A stretch of 64,000 bases of DNA from Novosphingobium sediminis. Its GTDB lineage: Bacteria; Pseudomonadota; Alphaproteobacteria; Sphingomonadales; Sphingomonadaceae. Below are positions 52,919 to 61,568 of this stretch, piece after piece. The translations under genes and the position numbers were made by a program. The notes under the pieces are model-generated. The model was not told where the DNA came from. It searched no databases and was given only the letters and a program-made list of their open reading frames with translations. Numbering within the stretch: the first letter of the stretch is position 1; every line of letters starts with the position of its first letter. The DNA lies in assembly GCF_007991615.1 (NCBI RefSeq), contig NZ_BJYR01000018.1, positions 62,001 through 126,000 on the forward strand, in the 5' to 3' direction.

Positions 52919-53766
52919 GGCGCGCTCTCCACCGCGGGCACTTCCAGCTTGTTGGCATAGCCGTTCGCGACCAGCGCGGCCATGCGGTCGAAGATCTCCT
53001 CGGGCGTCCGGCAGGCTTCGCCGATCATCTGCTCGAAGCCGGTCGCCACGATGATCTCGCGTTTGCCTGCGGCCATTTCCGCCAGCATCTGCGCCACGGC
53101 CAGCTCGGGATCCATGCCCCCGTCGATGGCCTTGTCGCTGACCCCACGGCGGCTGCCATCGGCATTGAGCGCATTGCGCGAGACATTGGTGCGGACGGAG
53201 CCCGGCGCGATGACATGGACCTGCAGCCCCTCGCCGGACACTTCCGTGCGCAGCGCGTTGGCATAGCCGATCAGCCCGAACTTGGCCGCGCTGTAGGCGG
53301 TGCGCATCGGCACACCGACCTTGCCCGCCACGCTGGAGACCATCGCGATGCGGCCCTTCTGGCGCGCGACCATGCGCCCGATCAGCGCCTGTGTCAGTGC
53401 GATGGGGGCAAGCAGATCGACCGCGATGATCTTTTCATAGACCGCGTAATCAGTGTTCACGGCAAGGCTGCGCTGCGAGATGCCCGCATTGTTGAACAGG
53501 ATATCGATCCCGCCGCTGCGCTCCTCGGCCCATGCCCAGGCTTGCTCCGCTGCGGCAAGTCCCGCCGGATGATCCGTCGCCTCGAATGGCAGCACAAGCG
53601 CCGTTGCGTTGCCCTTCGCGCAGTCTGCCGCCACTTCCGCCAGTGCCTCGGCGTTGCGGCCTGAAAGGATCACATGCGCGCCCTCTGCCGCCAGACCCCG
53701 CGCCATCGCCGCGCCGATTCCCGATGATGCCCCGGTGACCCACGCCACCTCTCCGGCGAATGTCAT
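52915..53766 (-). CDS. Short-chain dehydrogenase/reductase
   Basis: A 283-residue classical SDR with GASSGIGAA near the N-terminus, NNAG, and the YSAAK catalytic motif. A C-terminal extension of ~35 residues is present. The start MTFAGEVAWVTGASSG at 53766 follows GGGAGAGGACA; the longer upstream frame overlaps pirin and is rejected. The substrate is unknown; it is co-translated with the hydrolase. Confidence 0.9.
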   Translation of the reverse strand: MTFAGEVAWVTGASSGIGAAMARGLAAEGAHVILSGRNAEALAEVAADCAKGNATALVLPFEATDHPAGLAAAEQAWAWAEERSGGIDILFNNAGISQRSLAVNTDYAVYEKIIAVDLLAPIALTQALIGRMVARQKGRIAMVSSVAGKVGVPMRTAYSAAKFGLIGYANALRTEVSGEGLQVHVIAPGSVRTNVSRNALNADGSRRGVSDKAIDGGMDPELAVAQMLAEMAAGKREIIVATGFEQMIGEACRTPEEIFDRMAALVANGYANKLEVPAVESAP

Positions 53767-53789
53767 GTCTGTCCTCTCCCGTTGTGCTT

Positions 53790-54692
53790 TTAAAGATTTG
53801 CGCGGGTGTTCGGCACCTTTGGCAGGGGGATGAATTCGTCCTCGTCCCCCGGCACCTTGGGAAAGCGCCCTTCGTCCCAATCATGCTTTGCCTGCGTGAT
53901 CCGCTCCCGGCTGGAACTCACGAAGTTCCACCATACGTGGCGCTGGCTGGTAAAGGCCTCACCGCCGAGCAGCATGACCCGTCCGCCGCCTTCGGAGGCC
54001 AGCTTGAGCGTGGCACCTGGTGCGAGCACGGCGAGCGTATAGAGTTCTAGCGGCACGCCATCGATGGTCGCCTCGCCGCCCACCAGCATCACCGCGCGCT
54101 CGTCGGCGCTGGGATCGATGGGGATTGCGCCGCCGGGGGCAAACAGGATCTCGGCATAGATCGTCTGGCTGTGCTGCGTTGTGGCGGCACTCCTGCCCCA
54201 CAGCGTGCCCATGATGAGGCGGGCGGTGGTGCAGCCGTCCTCGATCAGCGGCAGGTTCGCCTGCTGCTCGAAGGCCGGATCGATGTCCTCGCGTCCGTCG
54301 GGCAGGGCAAGCCAGGTCTGCATGCCATAGAGCCGCGGTCCGGCTGCGCGTTCGGCTTCGGGGCCGCGCTCGGAATGGACGATGCCGCGTCCGGCGGTCA
54401 TCAGGTTGACCTGCCCGGGGCGGATGGTTGCGAAGGTGCCAAGGCTGTCGCGGTGATCGATCGCGCCCGCGTACTTGCCGCCGAACAGCCAAGTCACGGT
54501 GGCGAGGTTGATGTGTGGATGGGGCCGCACGTCCATCGCGGTGCCGACCGGTAGCACTGCCGGGCCGAACTGGTCGACGAAGATGAACGGGCCGACCATC
54601 GTCCGCTCCCGCGATGGCAGCACGCGCCGCACCTGAAACGCGCCGAGATCGTGGGTTACGGGCGTCAGCGTCTGGGTCACGGGTTCGGACAT
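53790..54692 (-). CDS. Pirin-family cupin protein
   Basis: A 300-residue bicupin. The N-terminal cupin has RPHPHINLATVTWLF with metal histidines and GRGIVHSER; these define pirins, some of which are quercetinases or redox-sensing Fe proteins. The C-terminal cupin ends in the family block HVWWNFVSSSRERI. ATG 54692 shares a base with the NUDIX stop; a GTG just before it is also in frame. Confidence 0.93.
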   Translation of the reverse strand: MSEPVTQTLTPVTHDLGAFQVRRVLPSRERTMVGPFIFVDQFGPAVLPVGTAMDVRPHPHINLATVTWLFGGKYAGAIDHRDSLGTFATIRPGQVNLMTAGRGIVHSERGPEAERAAGPRLYGMQTWLALPDGREDIDPAFEQQANLPLIEDGCTTARLIMGTLWGRSAATTQHSQTIYAEILFAPGGAIPIDPSADERAVMLVGGEATIDGVPLELYTLAVLAPGATLKLASEGGGRVMLLGGEAFTSQRHVWWNFVSSSRERITQAKHDWDEGRFPKVPGDEDEFIPLPKVPNTRANL

Positions 54693-55150
54693 CACGATAC
54701 CTCCGCTTGCAGCAGATCGAGGATGTTCACCGGGAAAACCGGCTCATGCCACTCTGCCAGTTCGGCGGCGGTAAACCAGCGGAATTCCTTGATAAGCGCA
54801 CGTTCGAGCTCGGTGTGCCCGGCATGATCCGGCGTGAAGCTGGCGGTGCGCAGGCGGAAGAAGCGTTCGTCAGACGTGACGGGTTCGCCCTCCAGCGTGA
54901 TGAAATCGTCCATCCGCTGCGCGATCTCCGGGCCGCAGCTTTCGACTTGCAGGCCTGTTTCCTCGAACAGTTCGCGCAAGGCGGCGGCGTGAAAATCCTC
55001 GCCCGGATCGCATTCACCGCCAACGCCGCACCAGAACGCACGGCGTTGCGGCGGGGCGAAGCGAATCAGCAGCAGGCGTTCGTGTTCGTCGATCAGGAGG
55101 ATGCGCGCGGCGCGCCTGATCCGGCGCGCGCCATTACTCACCGGGAGCAC
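54692..55150 (-). CDS. NUDIX hydrolase
   Basis: A 152-residue protein with a complete Nudix box, GECDPGEDFHAAALRELFEE followed by TGL. It hydrolyses a nucleoside diphosphate-linked compound with Mg2+. The start is a GTG at 55150 (or 55141) that overlaps the end of bolA; a nearby ATG is out of frame. It is part of the BolA-NUDIX-pirin run. Confidence 0.88.
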   Translation of the reverse strand: MLPVSNGARRIRRAARILLIDEHERLLLIRFAPPQRRAFWCGVGGECDPGEDFHAAALRELFEETGLQVESCGPEIAQRMDDFITLEGEPVTSDERFFRLRTASFTPDHAGHTELERALIKEFRWFTAAELAEWHEPVFPVNILDLLQAEVS

Positions 55151-55406
55151 GAGCCTTGATCGCGAGCGCGTGGACGCGCTGGCCGGGAATATCCCCCAGC
55201 GCCTGGTTGACCATGCGCTGGCGCATCACGCGCGTGACGCCAGCAAACGCCGCGCTCGTGATTTCCACCGTGAAGTGCGATTCGCCGGTGCCATCATCGC
55301 CCATGTGGCCGCTGTGGTGGGCGCTGTCGTTGATCACGGCGAGGTGTTCGGGGGCGAACGCCTCGGTCAGGAGCGAGGTGATTTCTTGGGCAAGGGGTCC
55401 GGTCAT
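55134..55406 (-). CDS. bolA: BolA-family protein
   Basis: A ~90-residue BolA/YrbA-like protein. LAVINDSAHHSGHMG and ESHFTVEITSAAFAGVTRVMRQ form the family core with the conserved histidine used for Fe-S binding with a monothiol glutaredoxin. ATG 55406 (MTGPLAQ) is chosen; ATG 55415 is three codons earlier. Divergent from the DnaJ-like gene. Confidence 0.92.
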   Translation of the reverse strand: MTGPLAQEITSLLTEAFAPEHLAVINDSAHHSGHMGDDGTGESHFTVEITSAAFAGVTRVMRQRMVNQALGDIPGQRVHALAIKARAPGE

Positions 55407-55447
55407 GGCTTCCATCTTGGCCGATCCATCGCCATGTGAAAAGCCGA

Positions 55448-56053
55448 ATGAGACAGGCCAATAACCATAGCCGCTTTCATGGCCGCGTGCAGGGCACCGG
55501 CCAGCTTTGCGCCGTTCCGGGTTGCAACGAACCGGGTGAGTTCCGCGCGCCGGGCGTTCGCGCGCCCGGTTTCGATGGACCCGGGGACTACCGCTGGATG
55601 TGCCTCGAACACGTGCGCGCGTTCAATGCGGGCTACGATTTCTTTGCCGGGATGACGCCCGAGGAAATCATGGCCGCGCAATCCCCGATTGCTGGCTGGG
55701 CGCGGGAGACGCGGGTTTTCCGTCCCGATGCCGGCATCGATCAGGCCCCACGCTGGAACGACTTTGCTGATCCGCTTGATGCCATTGCCCAGCGCGCCCG
55801 CGCGCGGCGCGAGGATGCGCTGCGCCGGCAGGAAGCAGCCCGGCGCGGCATCGGGCCCGAGGAGCGCAAGGCGTATGAGACGATGGGCCTCGGCTTCGAT
55901 GCAGATCGCAAGGCGCTGCGCACTCGCTATTCCGAACTCGTCCGCCGCTTCCACCCGGATCGCAACGGCGGCGACCGCGCCTATGAGGGCCGCCTGCAAG
56001 CCGTGATCGACGCCTACAACCTGCTGCGCGCGACGCCTGCCTTCGGCGGCTGA
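55448..56053 (+). CDS. J-domain protein with N-terminal cysteine pairs
   Basis: A 201-residue protein whose C-terminal ~55 residues are a J domain with the HPD motif (RRFHPDRNGGDRAYE), able to stimulate an Hsp70. The N-terminal part has CAVPGC and WMCLEHV, which may hold a metal, and a central Arg-rich helix. The J domain at the C-terminus is of the DjlA/type III class. ATG 55448 is used; GTG 55436 is in frame. Confidence 0.85.
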   Translation: MRQANNHSRFHGRVQGTGQLCAVPGCNEPGEFRAPGVRAPGFDGPGDYRWMCLEHVRAFNAGYDFFAGMTPEEIMAAQSPIAGWARETRVFRPDAGIDQAPRWNDFADPLDAIAQRARARREDALRRQEAARRGIGPEERKAYETMGLGFDADRKALRTRYSELVRRFHPDRNGGDRAYEGRLQAVIDAYNLLRATPAFGG

Positions 56054-56116
56054 GGGCTGGACAAGCCCTCCGCGCAGCGCAAAGCTGCGGCGCATTGCCA
56101 GCGAGGGGACAGGCGG

Positions 56117-58111
56117 ATGACGAGCGAAGACCGGCAACTGGGGATGGACCGCGCGATCTCCCGGCGCGATTTCGTCAATGGCGTCGCGGCGGCGGCGCTG
56201 GCCGCAGGTGTTCCTGCCGAGGCGCTGGCGGCTGGTGGGCGTCCCAAGGCCGTCATCACGCCGGAAATCGATCCCAATCCCTATCCCCCGGCGCGTCAGG
56301 GCATGCGCGGCTCGCACGCCGGCACGTTTGAGGCAGCCCACATGCTGCGCGACGGAACGCTCAAGCTTGCGGACGCTGAGGATAGCGGGGAGACCTATGA
56401 TCTGATCGTGGTCGGCGGTGGGCTTTCCGGCCTTTCCGCCGCGCACTTCTTCCAGAAGCGCGTTGGCCCCGGCGCCAAGGTGCTGGTGCTCGACAATCAC
56501 GATGATTTCGGCGGCCATGCCAAACGCAACGAGTTCCGCGTGAACGGCAAGCTGCTGCTGTGCAACGGCGGCACGCTCAACATCGAAAGCCCTTCACGCT
56601 ACGACAAGTGGTCGCGCGTGCTGCTCGATGACATCGGCGTCGATATCGCACGCTACGAGCGTGACAACACCGCAAACGCCGGGCTCTACAAGTCGCTGGG
56701 CATGGGCCACGGCATGGTCTTCGATGCCGAGACATTTGGCGGAAAGGACGTGGTCCTCGCGATGGGCGGCGGCTGGCGTGGCGGCGCCATCGAGCCCGAC
56801 AAGCTGGAGAAAGCACCGCTCACCCCCAAGGCACGGGCCGATCTCGCCCGGCTCTTTGCGAAGGACCAGCCGGACTATCTCCCCGGTCTCGATCAGGCCG
56901 CCAAGAAGGACTGGCTGGCGCGCCACTCCTACAAGGAGTTCCTGACCGACAAGGTCGGCGTCGATCCGCAGGTCTATTGGCTGTTTCAGGATATCGGCAA
57001 GGCAAGCTTCTGCGTCGGCGGCGATGCCGTGCCCGCGCTGTTCGGCTGGGTGCAGGGCTATCCCGGCTTTTCCGGCATGGCGCTGGGCGAAGTGCCTGCC
57101 GACCTTTTTGCCGATCTCCCCGGCGGGCAGCACGGCCGCCAGCGTGAGGGCGACAAGTCGATCCACTTCCCCGATGGCAACGCCACGCTCGCGCGGCTGC
57201 TCGTCTCGAAGCTGGTGCCCGAGGCGACCTCAGGCCGCACGCAGGAGGATATGGGGACGGCGGTGATCGACTACGCCGCGCTCGACCGCCCCGGCGCGCC
57301 CACCCGCATCCGGCTTTCGAGCGTCGTCCTCAACGTGGCGCACAAGGGTGATCCTGCCAGCGCGAGTGAAGTTGCCGTCCACTATTCCAAGCAGGGCAAG
57401 CTCGTCGAAGTGCGGGGCAAGGCCGTCATCATGGCCAACTGGAACATGGCGATCCCCTACATGATGCCTGAACTGCCTGCGCCGCAGAAGGAAGCGCTGG
57501 CTTACGGCGTGAAGGGACCGATGGTCTACACCAGCGTCGCCGTCACCAACTGGCGGCCCTTCGTGAAGCTTGGCGCAGCCAATTTCCATTGCCCGACGAT
57601 GTTCCATCAGGAAGTCGGCCTCACCGAAGCAGTCAGCCTCGGCGATCTCAAGCACCCGCAATCGCCCGATGAGCCGATCGTGCTCCACCTCGTCAAATAC
57701 ATGAACAAGCCCGGCCTGCCGCGCCGCGATCAGCACCGCATTGGCCGCGCCGAACTGCTCGCGATGAGCTTCGAAACCTTCGAGCGCGAGACGCGGCGGC
57801 AATTGCAGCGGATGCTGGGGGCGGCGGGCTTCGATGCCGCGCGCGATATTGCGGGGATCACCGTCAACCGCTGGGGCCACGGCTATGCCTATACCTACAA
57901 CTCGATCTACGATCCGGTGGAGTGGGTCTACAGCGAGAGCCCCAACCGCCCCTGCGTGATCGGCCGCCAACCCTTCGGCCTCGTCAGCATCGCCAACAGC
58001 GATGCCGCCGCCAGCCCGCACACCGATGCCGCCATCCAGGAAGCCCACCGCGCGGTGCAGGAAGTGATCGAACGGCGGACTTATCCCTTCGTGCCGCGGC
58101 GGACGGGATAG
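56117..58111 (+). CDS. Tat-exported spermidine-dehydrogenase-like flavoprotein
   Basis: A 664-residue protein with a twin-arginine signal (SRRDFVNGVAAAALAAGV), FAD motif VVGGGLSGLSAAHFF, and the second FAD region DNHDDFGGHAKRNEF. Length and pattern match bacterial spermidine dehydrogenase-like NAD(P)-binding proteins of the periplasm. CGAGGGGACAGGCGG precedes ATG 56117. The substrate may be a polyamine but this cannot be read directly. Confidence 0.82.
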   Translation: MTSEDRQLGMDRAISRRDFVNGVAAAALAAGVPAEALAAGGRPKAVITPEIDPNPYPPARQGMRGSHAGTFEAAHMLRDGTLKLADAEDSGETYDLIVVGGGLSGLSAAHFFQKRVGPGAKVLVLDNHDDFGGHAKRNEFRVNGKLLLCNGGTLNIESPSRYDKWSRVLLDDIGVDIARYERDNTANAGLYKSLGMGHGMVFDAETFGGKDVVLAMGGGWRGGAIEPDKLEKAPLTPKARADLARLFAKDQPDYLPGLDQAAKKDWLARHSYKEFLTDKVGVDPQVYWLFQDIGKASFCVGGDAVPALFGWVQGYPGFSGMALGEVPADLFADLPGGQHGRQREGDKSIHFPDGNATLARLLVSKLVPEATSGRTQEDMGTAVIDYAALDRPGAPTRIRLSSVVLNVAHKGDPASASEVAVHYSKQGKLVEVRGKAVIMANWNMAIPYMMPELPAPQKEALAYGVKGPMVYTSVAVTNWRPFVKLGAANFHCPTMFHQEVGLTEAVSLGDLKHPQSPDEPIVLHLVKYMNKPGLPRRDQHRIGRAELLAMSFETFERETRRQLQRMLGAAGFDAARDIAGITVNRWGHGYAYTYNSIYDPVEWVYSESPNRPCVIGRQPFGLVSIANSDAAASPHTDAAIQEAHRAVQEVIERRTYPFVPRRTG

Positions 58112-58134
58112 GGACAAGCCCGCCTAGACCACCA

Positions 58135-58214
58135 CCAACCCCGCTCAAGCTGAGCTTGCCGAAGCATCATGCGCGGCGCCAGCACCCTTGGACAAGCTCA
58201 GGGTCAGCGGGTTG
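58135..58214. repeat. Imperfect palindromic repeat at a convergent junction
   Basis: CAACCCCGCTCAAGCTGAGCTTG (58135-58157) and CAAGCTCAGGGTCAGCGGGTTG (58193-58214) pair imperfectly, and the left arm holds the smaller palindrome AAGCTGAGCTT. Same repeat phrases as near 23240 and 47100. It lies between two convergent genes and probably terminates both. Confidence 0.65.
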
Positions 58215-58233
58215 GGTGCTGATTCTAGTACCT

Positions 58234-58680
58234 TCAGCTGGCGGGTTCGAGATCAGGTTCCACCCAACCCCGCCGCGCGTCCACGCTGAACAGGCGATCC
58301 TTCGAATAGAAGCATAGCGGCCAGCTGCGATCCCCGATCTCGCTTCCCAGCAGCGCGTTCACCGCATCCACCAGCGCGGTGCCCTCCGGCAAAGTCTCGG
58401 CGAAAGCCCGCACGCCTCTGATGTAGAGCTGCGTCAGCGTCTCGTGATAGCCCGCGCTGTCGGTGTTCTCGCCGCCCACCGCCACGTTGTAGCTGCGGAT
58501 CGTCTCGGGCATGTCGCGCTCGGGCAGAAAGTCGAGCTTCTCGCGGAGCAGCCACAAGCAGGCGGCGAGGTGCGCCTCGTGGGTCCACTCCGCTTTGGGC
58601 AGCGTGCGGGCCAGCAGCCCCTCGCCGATGTGGCGCACCGCCGCATCATCGGCAAACAGGCGGATCGGATGGGCGGCCAT
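58234..58680 (-). CDS. Conserved-looking protein of unknown function, HxxH motif
   Basis: A 148-residue protein without signal peptide or membrane segment. Residues ~30-45 read AEWTHEAHLAACLWLL, an H-x-x-H pair on a helix, followed by PETIRSYNVAVGGENTDSAG with two acidic residues; these could form a metal site. I do not recognise a named family. It is convergent with the flavoprotein and lies 130 bp beyond the pckA stop. Confidence 0.7.
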   Translation of the reverse strand: MAAHPIRLFADDAAVRHIGEGLLARTLPKAEWTHEAHLAACLWLLREKLDFLPERDMPETIRSYNVAVGGENTDSAGYHETLTQLYIRGVRAFAETLPEGTALVDAVNALLGSEIGDRSWPLCFYSKDRLFSVDARRGWVEPDLEPAS

Positions 58681-58813
58681 TGGGAAAACCTTTCAGAACG
58701 GGACTATGTGCCGCCCCAAAAGCCTCATGGCGAGCGTCGCGAAGCGGAAGCACAAAAAAAGAGGCCTCGCACAGGGCGAGGCCTCACGCCAGATAGGATT
58801 GTCGTCTTCTTGC

Positions 58814-60418
58814 TTATGCTGCGATGGGGGCCGCGTTGAGCACGCTTTCGTCCACGTGGTCAGCGAACTGCGCGAAGTTGTCGATGAACTTGCGCACCAG
58901 TTCCCCGGCCGTGCGGTCATAGGCTTCGCCGTCAGCCCATGCGCCGCGCGGATCGAGCAGCGCGGTATCCACGCCCGGCACCGAAACCGGCACTTCGAAA
59001 CCGAAGTTGGGATCAATGCGGAATTCGGCGGAGTTCAGGCTGCCGTCGAGCGCAGCATTGAGCAGCGCGCGGGTTGCCTTGATCGGCATGCGCTTGATCC
59101 CCGGCATCGTGGCGAGGCCGCCCGACCAACCGGTGTTGACCAGCCAGCACTTCACGCCGCCCTTGGCGATGCGCTCCTTGAGGAGGTTGCCGTAGATCGA
59201 CGGGTGGCGCGGCATGAACGGTGCGCCGAAGCAGGTGCTGAAGGTCGCTTCCGGCTCCGTCACGCCGATTTCGGTGCCGGCAACGCGCGCGGTGTAGCCC
59301 GAGAGGAAGTGATACATCGCCTGATCGGGCGTCAGCCGCGCGATCGGAGGCAGCACGCCATAGGCGTCCGCCGTCAGGAAGATGATGTTCGCGGGCACCG
59401 GCCCGAGGTTCTTCTCGCTCGTGTTCGGGATGAAATCGATCGGGTAGGAACCGCGGCTGTTTTCGGCGAGCGAGGCATCGTCGAGGTCGATCTTGCGGGT
59501 TTCCGGATCGATCACGACGTTCTCGAGGATCGTGCCGAAGCGCTTGGTGGTCGCGAAGATTTCGGGCTCCGCTTCGGCCGAAAGGCGGATCATCTTGGCG
59601 TAGCAACCGCCTTCGAAGTTGAACACCGCCGTGTCCGACCAGCCATGCTCGTCATCGCCGATCAGCGTGCGGCTGGCGTCGGCGGAAAGCGTCGTCTTGC
59701 CGGTGCCCGAAAGCCCGAAGAACACCGCCGTGGTGCCATCCGCGCCGATGTTGGCCGAGCAGTGCATCGGCATCACGCCCTGCACCGGGAGCAGGTAGTT
59801 GAGGATGCCGAACACCGACTTCTTCATCTCGCCCGCATAGGCCGTGCCGCCGATCAGGATCAGCTTCTCGGTGAAGTTCACGGCAACGACAGTTTCGGTA
59901 CGGCAGCCATGGCGCGCGGGATCAGCGCGGAAGCTGGGCAGATCGATGATCGTGTATTCCGGCGCGAAGCTGGCGAGTTCCTCTGCCGAGGGGCGCACCA
60001 GCAGCGTGCGCACGAACAGCGAGTGCCAGGCGAATTCGGTAATGACGCGGACGTTGACGCGGTAATCGGCCTGCGAACCGCCGAACAGATCGGCGACATA
60101 AGCCTTGTCCTTGGCGCCGAGCGCGGCAAGGAAATCGGCCTTCAGCGCGGCGAACTGGTCCGGCGTCATGGCGACGTTGGTCTTGCCCCACCACACGGTG
60201 TTCTCGGTCTCGGCGTCGCGAACGAAGAACTTGTCCTTGGCGCTGCGGCCGGTGTGCTTGCCGGTTTCGACAACCAGCGGGCCGTCTGCCGAAAGCACGC
60301 CCTCGCCGTTGCGGATCGCATGCTCCACCAGCGGCGCGGTGCCGAGGTTGGCAAAGATCTGTGCGGGCTCGGGAAGGCCCTGCTGAGCGAGGGTAACGTT
60401 CAATGCGGTATCAGACAC
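58814..60418 (-). CDS. pckA: Phosphoenolpyruvate carboxykinase (ATP)
   Basis: A 534-residue gluconeogenic enzyme converting oxaloacetate and ATP to PEP. The kinase P-loop is [25 protein letters not shown] and DDEHGWSD (kinase-2 region) are present. Start is GTG 60418 with GGGAGA six bases upstream; the long frame reaching 60892 has no other support. It is divergent from chvI-chvG, the arrangement known in rhizobia where this two-component system regulates pckA. Confidence 0.95.
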   Translation of the reverse strand: MSDTALNVTLAQQGLPEPAQIFANLGTAPLVEHAIRNGEGVLSADGPLVVETGKHTGRSAKDKFFVRDAETENTVWWGKTNVAMTPDQFAALKADFLAALGAKDKAYVADLFGGSQADYRVNVRVITEFAWHSLFVRTLLVRPSAEELASFAPEYTIIDLPSFRADPARHGCRTETVVAVNFTEKLILIGGTAYAGEMKKSVFGILNYLLPVQGVMPMHCSANIGADGTTAVFFGLSGTGKTTLSADASRTLIGDDEHGWSDTAVFNFEGGCYAKMIRLSAEAEPEIFATTKRFGTILENVVIDPETRKIDLDDASLAENSRGSYPIDFIPNTSEKNLGPVPANIIFLTADAYGVLPPIARLTPDQAMYHFLSGYTARVAGTEIGVTEPEATFSTCFGAPFMPRHPSIYGNLLKERIAKGGVKCWLVNTGWSGGLATMPGIKRMPIKATRALLNAALDGSLNSAEFRIDPNFGFEVPVSVPGVDTALLDPRGAWADGEAYDRTAGELVRKFIDNFAQFADHVDESVLNAAPIAA

Positions 60419-60668
60419 AATCGGTCTCCCATGGCAGGTCTGCCAGTTGCCCGGGCCGATTTGAGCTCCGGGCGAGGCATGGCCCCGCGTTGCAATCACA
60501 CCCAGAATGCTTTCGTCCGCCGGCGAATCCGTCGCATTACTGCATACGAATGCGCTGAGTCCGGATTGGCGCATAGCCACCCCGCCATGCTGCGTCAAAT
60601 GCCCTCGCGGCAACCAAGTTTTTTGCGCAGCAAGTTGCACCGCGCACAACTGCACTGGATAATCGCTC
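60419..60668. promoter_or_regulatory. pckA / chvI divergent intergenic region
   Basis: About 250 bp before the earliest possible chvI start, probably ~360 bp to the true start. It holds the pckA promoter and likely ChvI sites; GCAACCAAGTTTTTTGCGCAG (60610-60630) is its most AT-rich part. I cannot place a promoter with confidence. Confidence 0.4.
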
Positions 60669-61568
60669 GTGTCGTCGGCGCCGGTTGCCAGCCCCGGTTG
60701 CCAGCCCCGGTTGCCAGCAGGGGGGCGAACCGGTAATCGACAAGGCCCTGCCAAGCCGCCAGCCAGACCGGAAGCCGCCCTGTCCGACGCCCTGCAACCT
60801 CCGGCTCCGTCCGCTCCCCGCGCGCCGCTGCGCTCCGGCGATGATCCGCGGGTAATCGCGCTGGTGGATGACGACCGGAATATTCTCACCACGGTTTCGA
60901 TCGCGCTTCAGGCCGAAGGCTTCGCCACGCGCCTCTATTACGATGGCGCCGCAGCCTTGAAGGCGCTGCTCGAAAACCCGCCTGACCTTGCCGTCTGCGA
61001 TATCAAGATGCCGCGCATGGACGGGCTCCAACTGCTCCAGCGCCTGCGCGAGAAAAGCCAGCTTCCGGTCATCTTCCTCACCAGCAAGGATGCCGAGGCC
61101 GACGAGGCGCTCGGCCTTTCGCTGGGCGCCGACGATTACATCGCCAAGCCCTTCAGCCAGCGCCTGCTGATCGCCCGCATCCGCGCGATCCTGCGCCGCT
61201 CCGAACTCGCGCGCAGCGATGCAGCAGGGCCCGCCGATGCCGACGAAGAGACGCAGCCGCTGCCCGAACCGATCCGCCGCGGCCGCCTCGTGATGGATCC
61301 GGCGCGCCACACGGTCACGTGGGATGGGGCAGCGGTTTCGCTCACCGTCACCGAATTCCTCATCCTCGAAGCGCTCGCGCTGCGCCCCGGCGTGGTAAAA
61401 ACGCGCAACCAGTTGATGGACGCTGCCTACCACGACGATGTCTTCGTCGACGACCGCACGATCGACAGCCACATCAAGCGGCTGCGGCGCAAGTTCCGCG
61501 CGGCGGATGCCGAATTCGCCGCCATCGAGACGCTCTATGGCGCCGGATACAGTTTCACCGATTCCTGA
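60669..61568 (+). CDS. chvI: Response regulator ChvI (OmpR family)
   Basis: An OmpR-type regulator: receiver domain with [11 protein letters not shown], phospho-acceptor Asp in [10 protein letters not shown] and the Lys in IAKPFS, then a C-terminal winged helix ([17 protein letters not shown]). The GTG at 60669 gives 299 residues, but the first ~55 lie over a 13-bp tandem repeat and are not domain-like. A CTG at 60780 with GGAAG five bases upstream would give 262 residues and may be the real start. The end overlaps chvG. Confidence 0.85.
   Translation: MSSAPVASPGCQPRLPAGGRTGNRQGPAKPPARPEAALSDALQPPAPSAPRAPLRSGDDPRVIALVDDDRNILTTVSIALQAEGFATRLYYDGAAALKALLENPPDLAVCDIKMPRMDGLQLLQRLREKSQLPVIFLTSKDAEADEALGLSLGADDYIAKPFSQRLLIARIRAILRRSELARSDAAGPADADEETQPLPEPIRRGRLVMDPARHTVTWDGAAVSLTVTEFLILEALALRPGVVKTRNQLMDAAYHDDVFVDDRTIDSHIKRLRRKFRAADAEFAAIETLYGAGYSFTDS
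60681..60717. repeat. 13-bp tandem repeat, nearly three copies
   Basis: CCGGTTGCCAGCC occurs at 60681-60693 and 60694-60706, and its first 11 bases at 60707-60717. It lies in the 5' region of chvI, either untranslated or in an unlikely N-terminal extension. Confidence 0.85.

Noticed and set aside
60681-60717. CRISPR array or phage attachment repeat
   Set aside because: The 13-bp units are directly adjacent without spacers and there is no integrase or cas gene; a simple tandem repeat explains it.
60419-60892. N-terminal extension of PEP carboxykinase
   Set aside because: The added residues are not family-like; GTG 60418 has a ribosome site and gives normal length.
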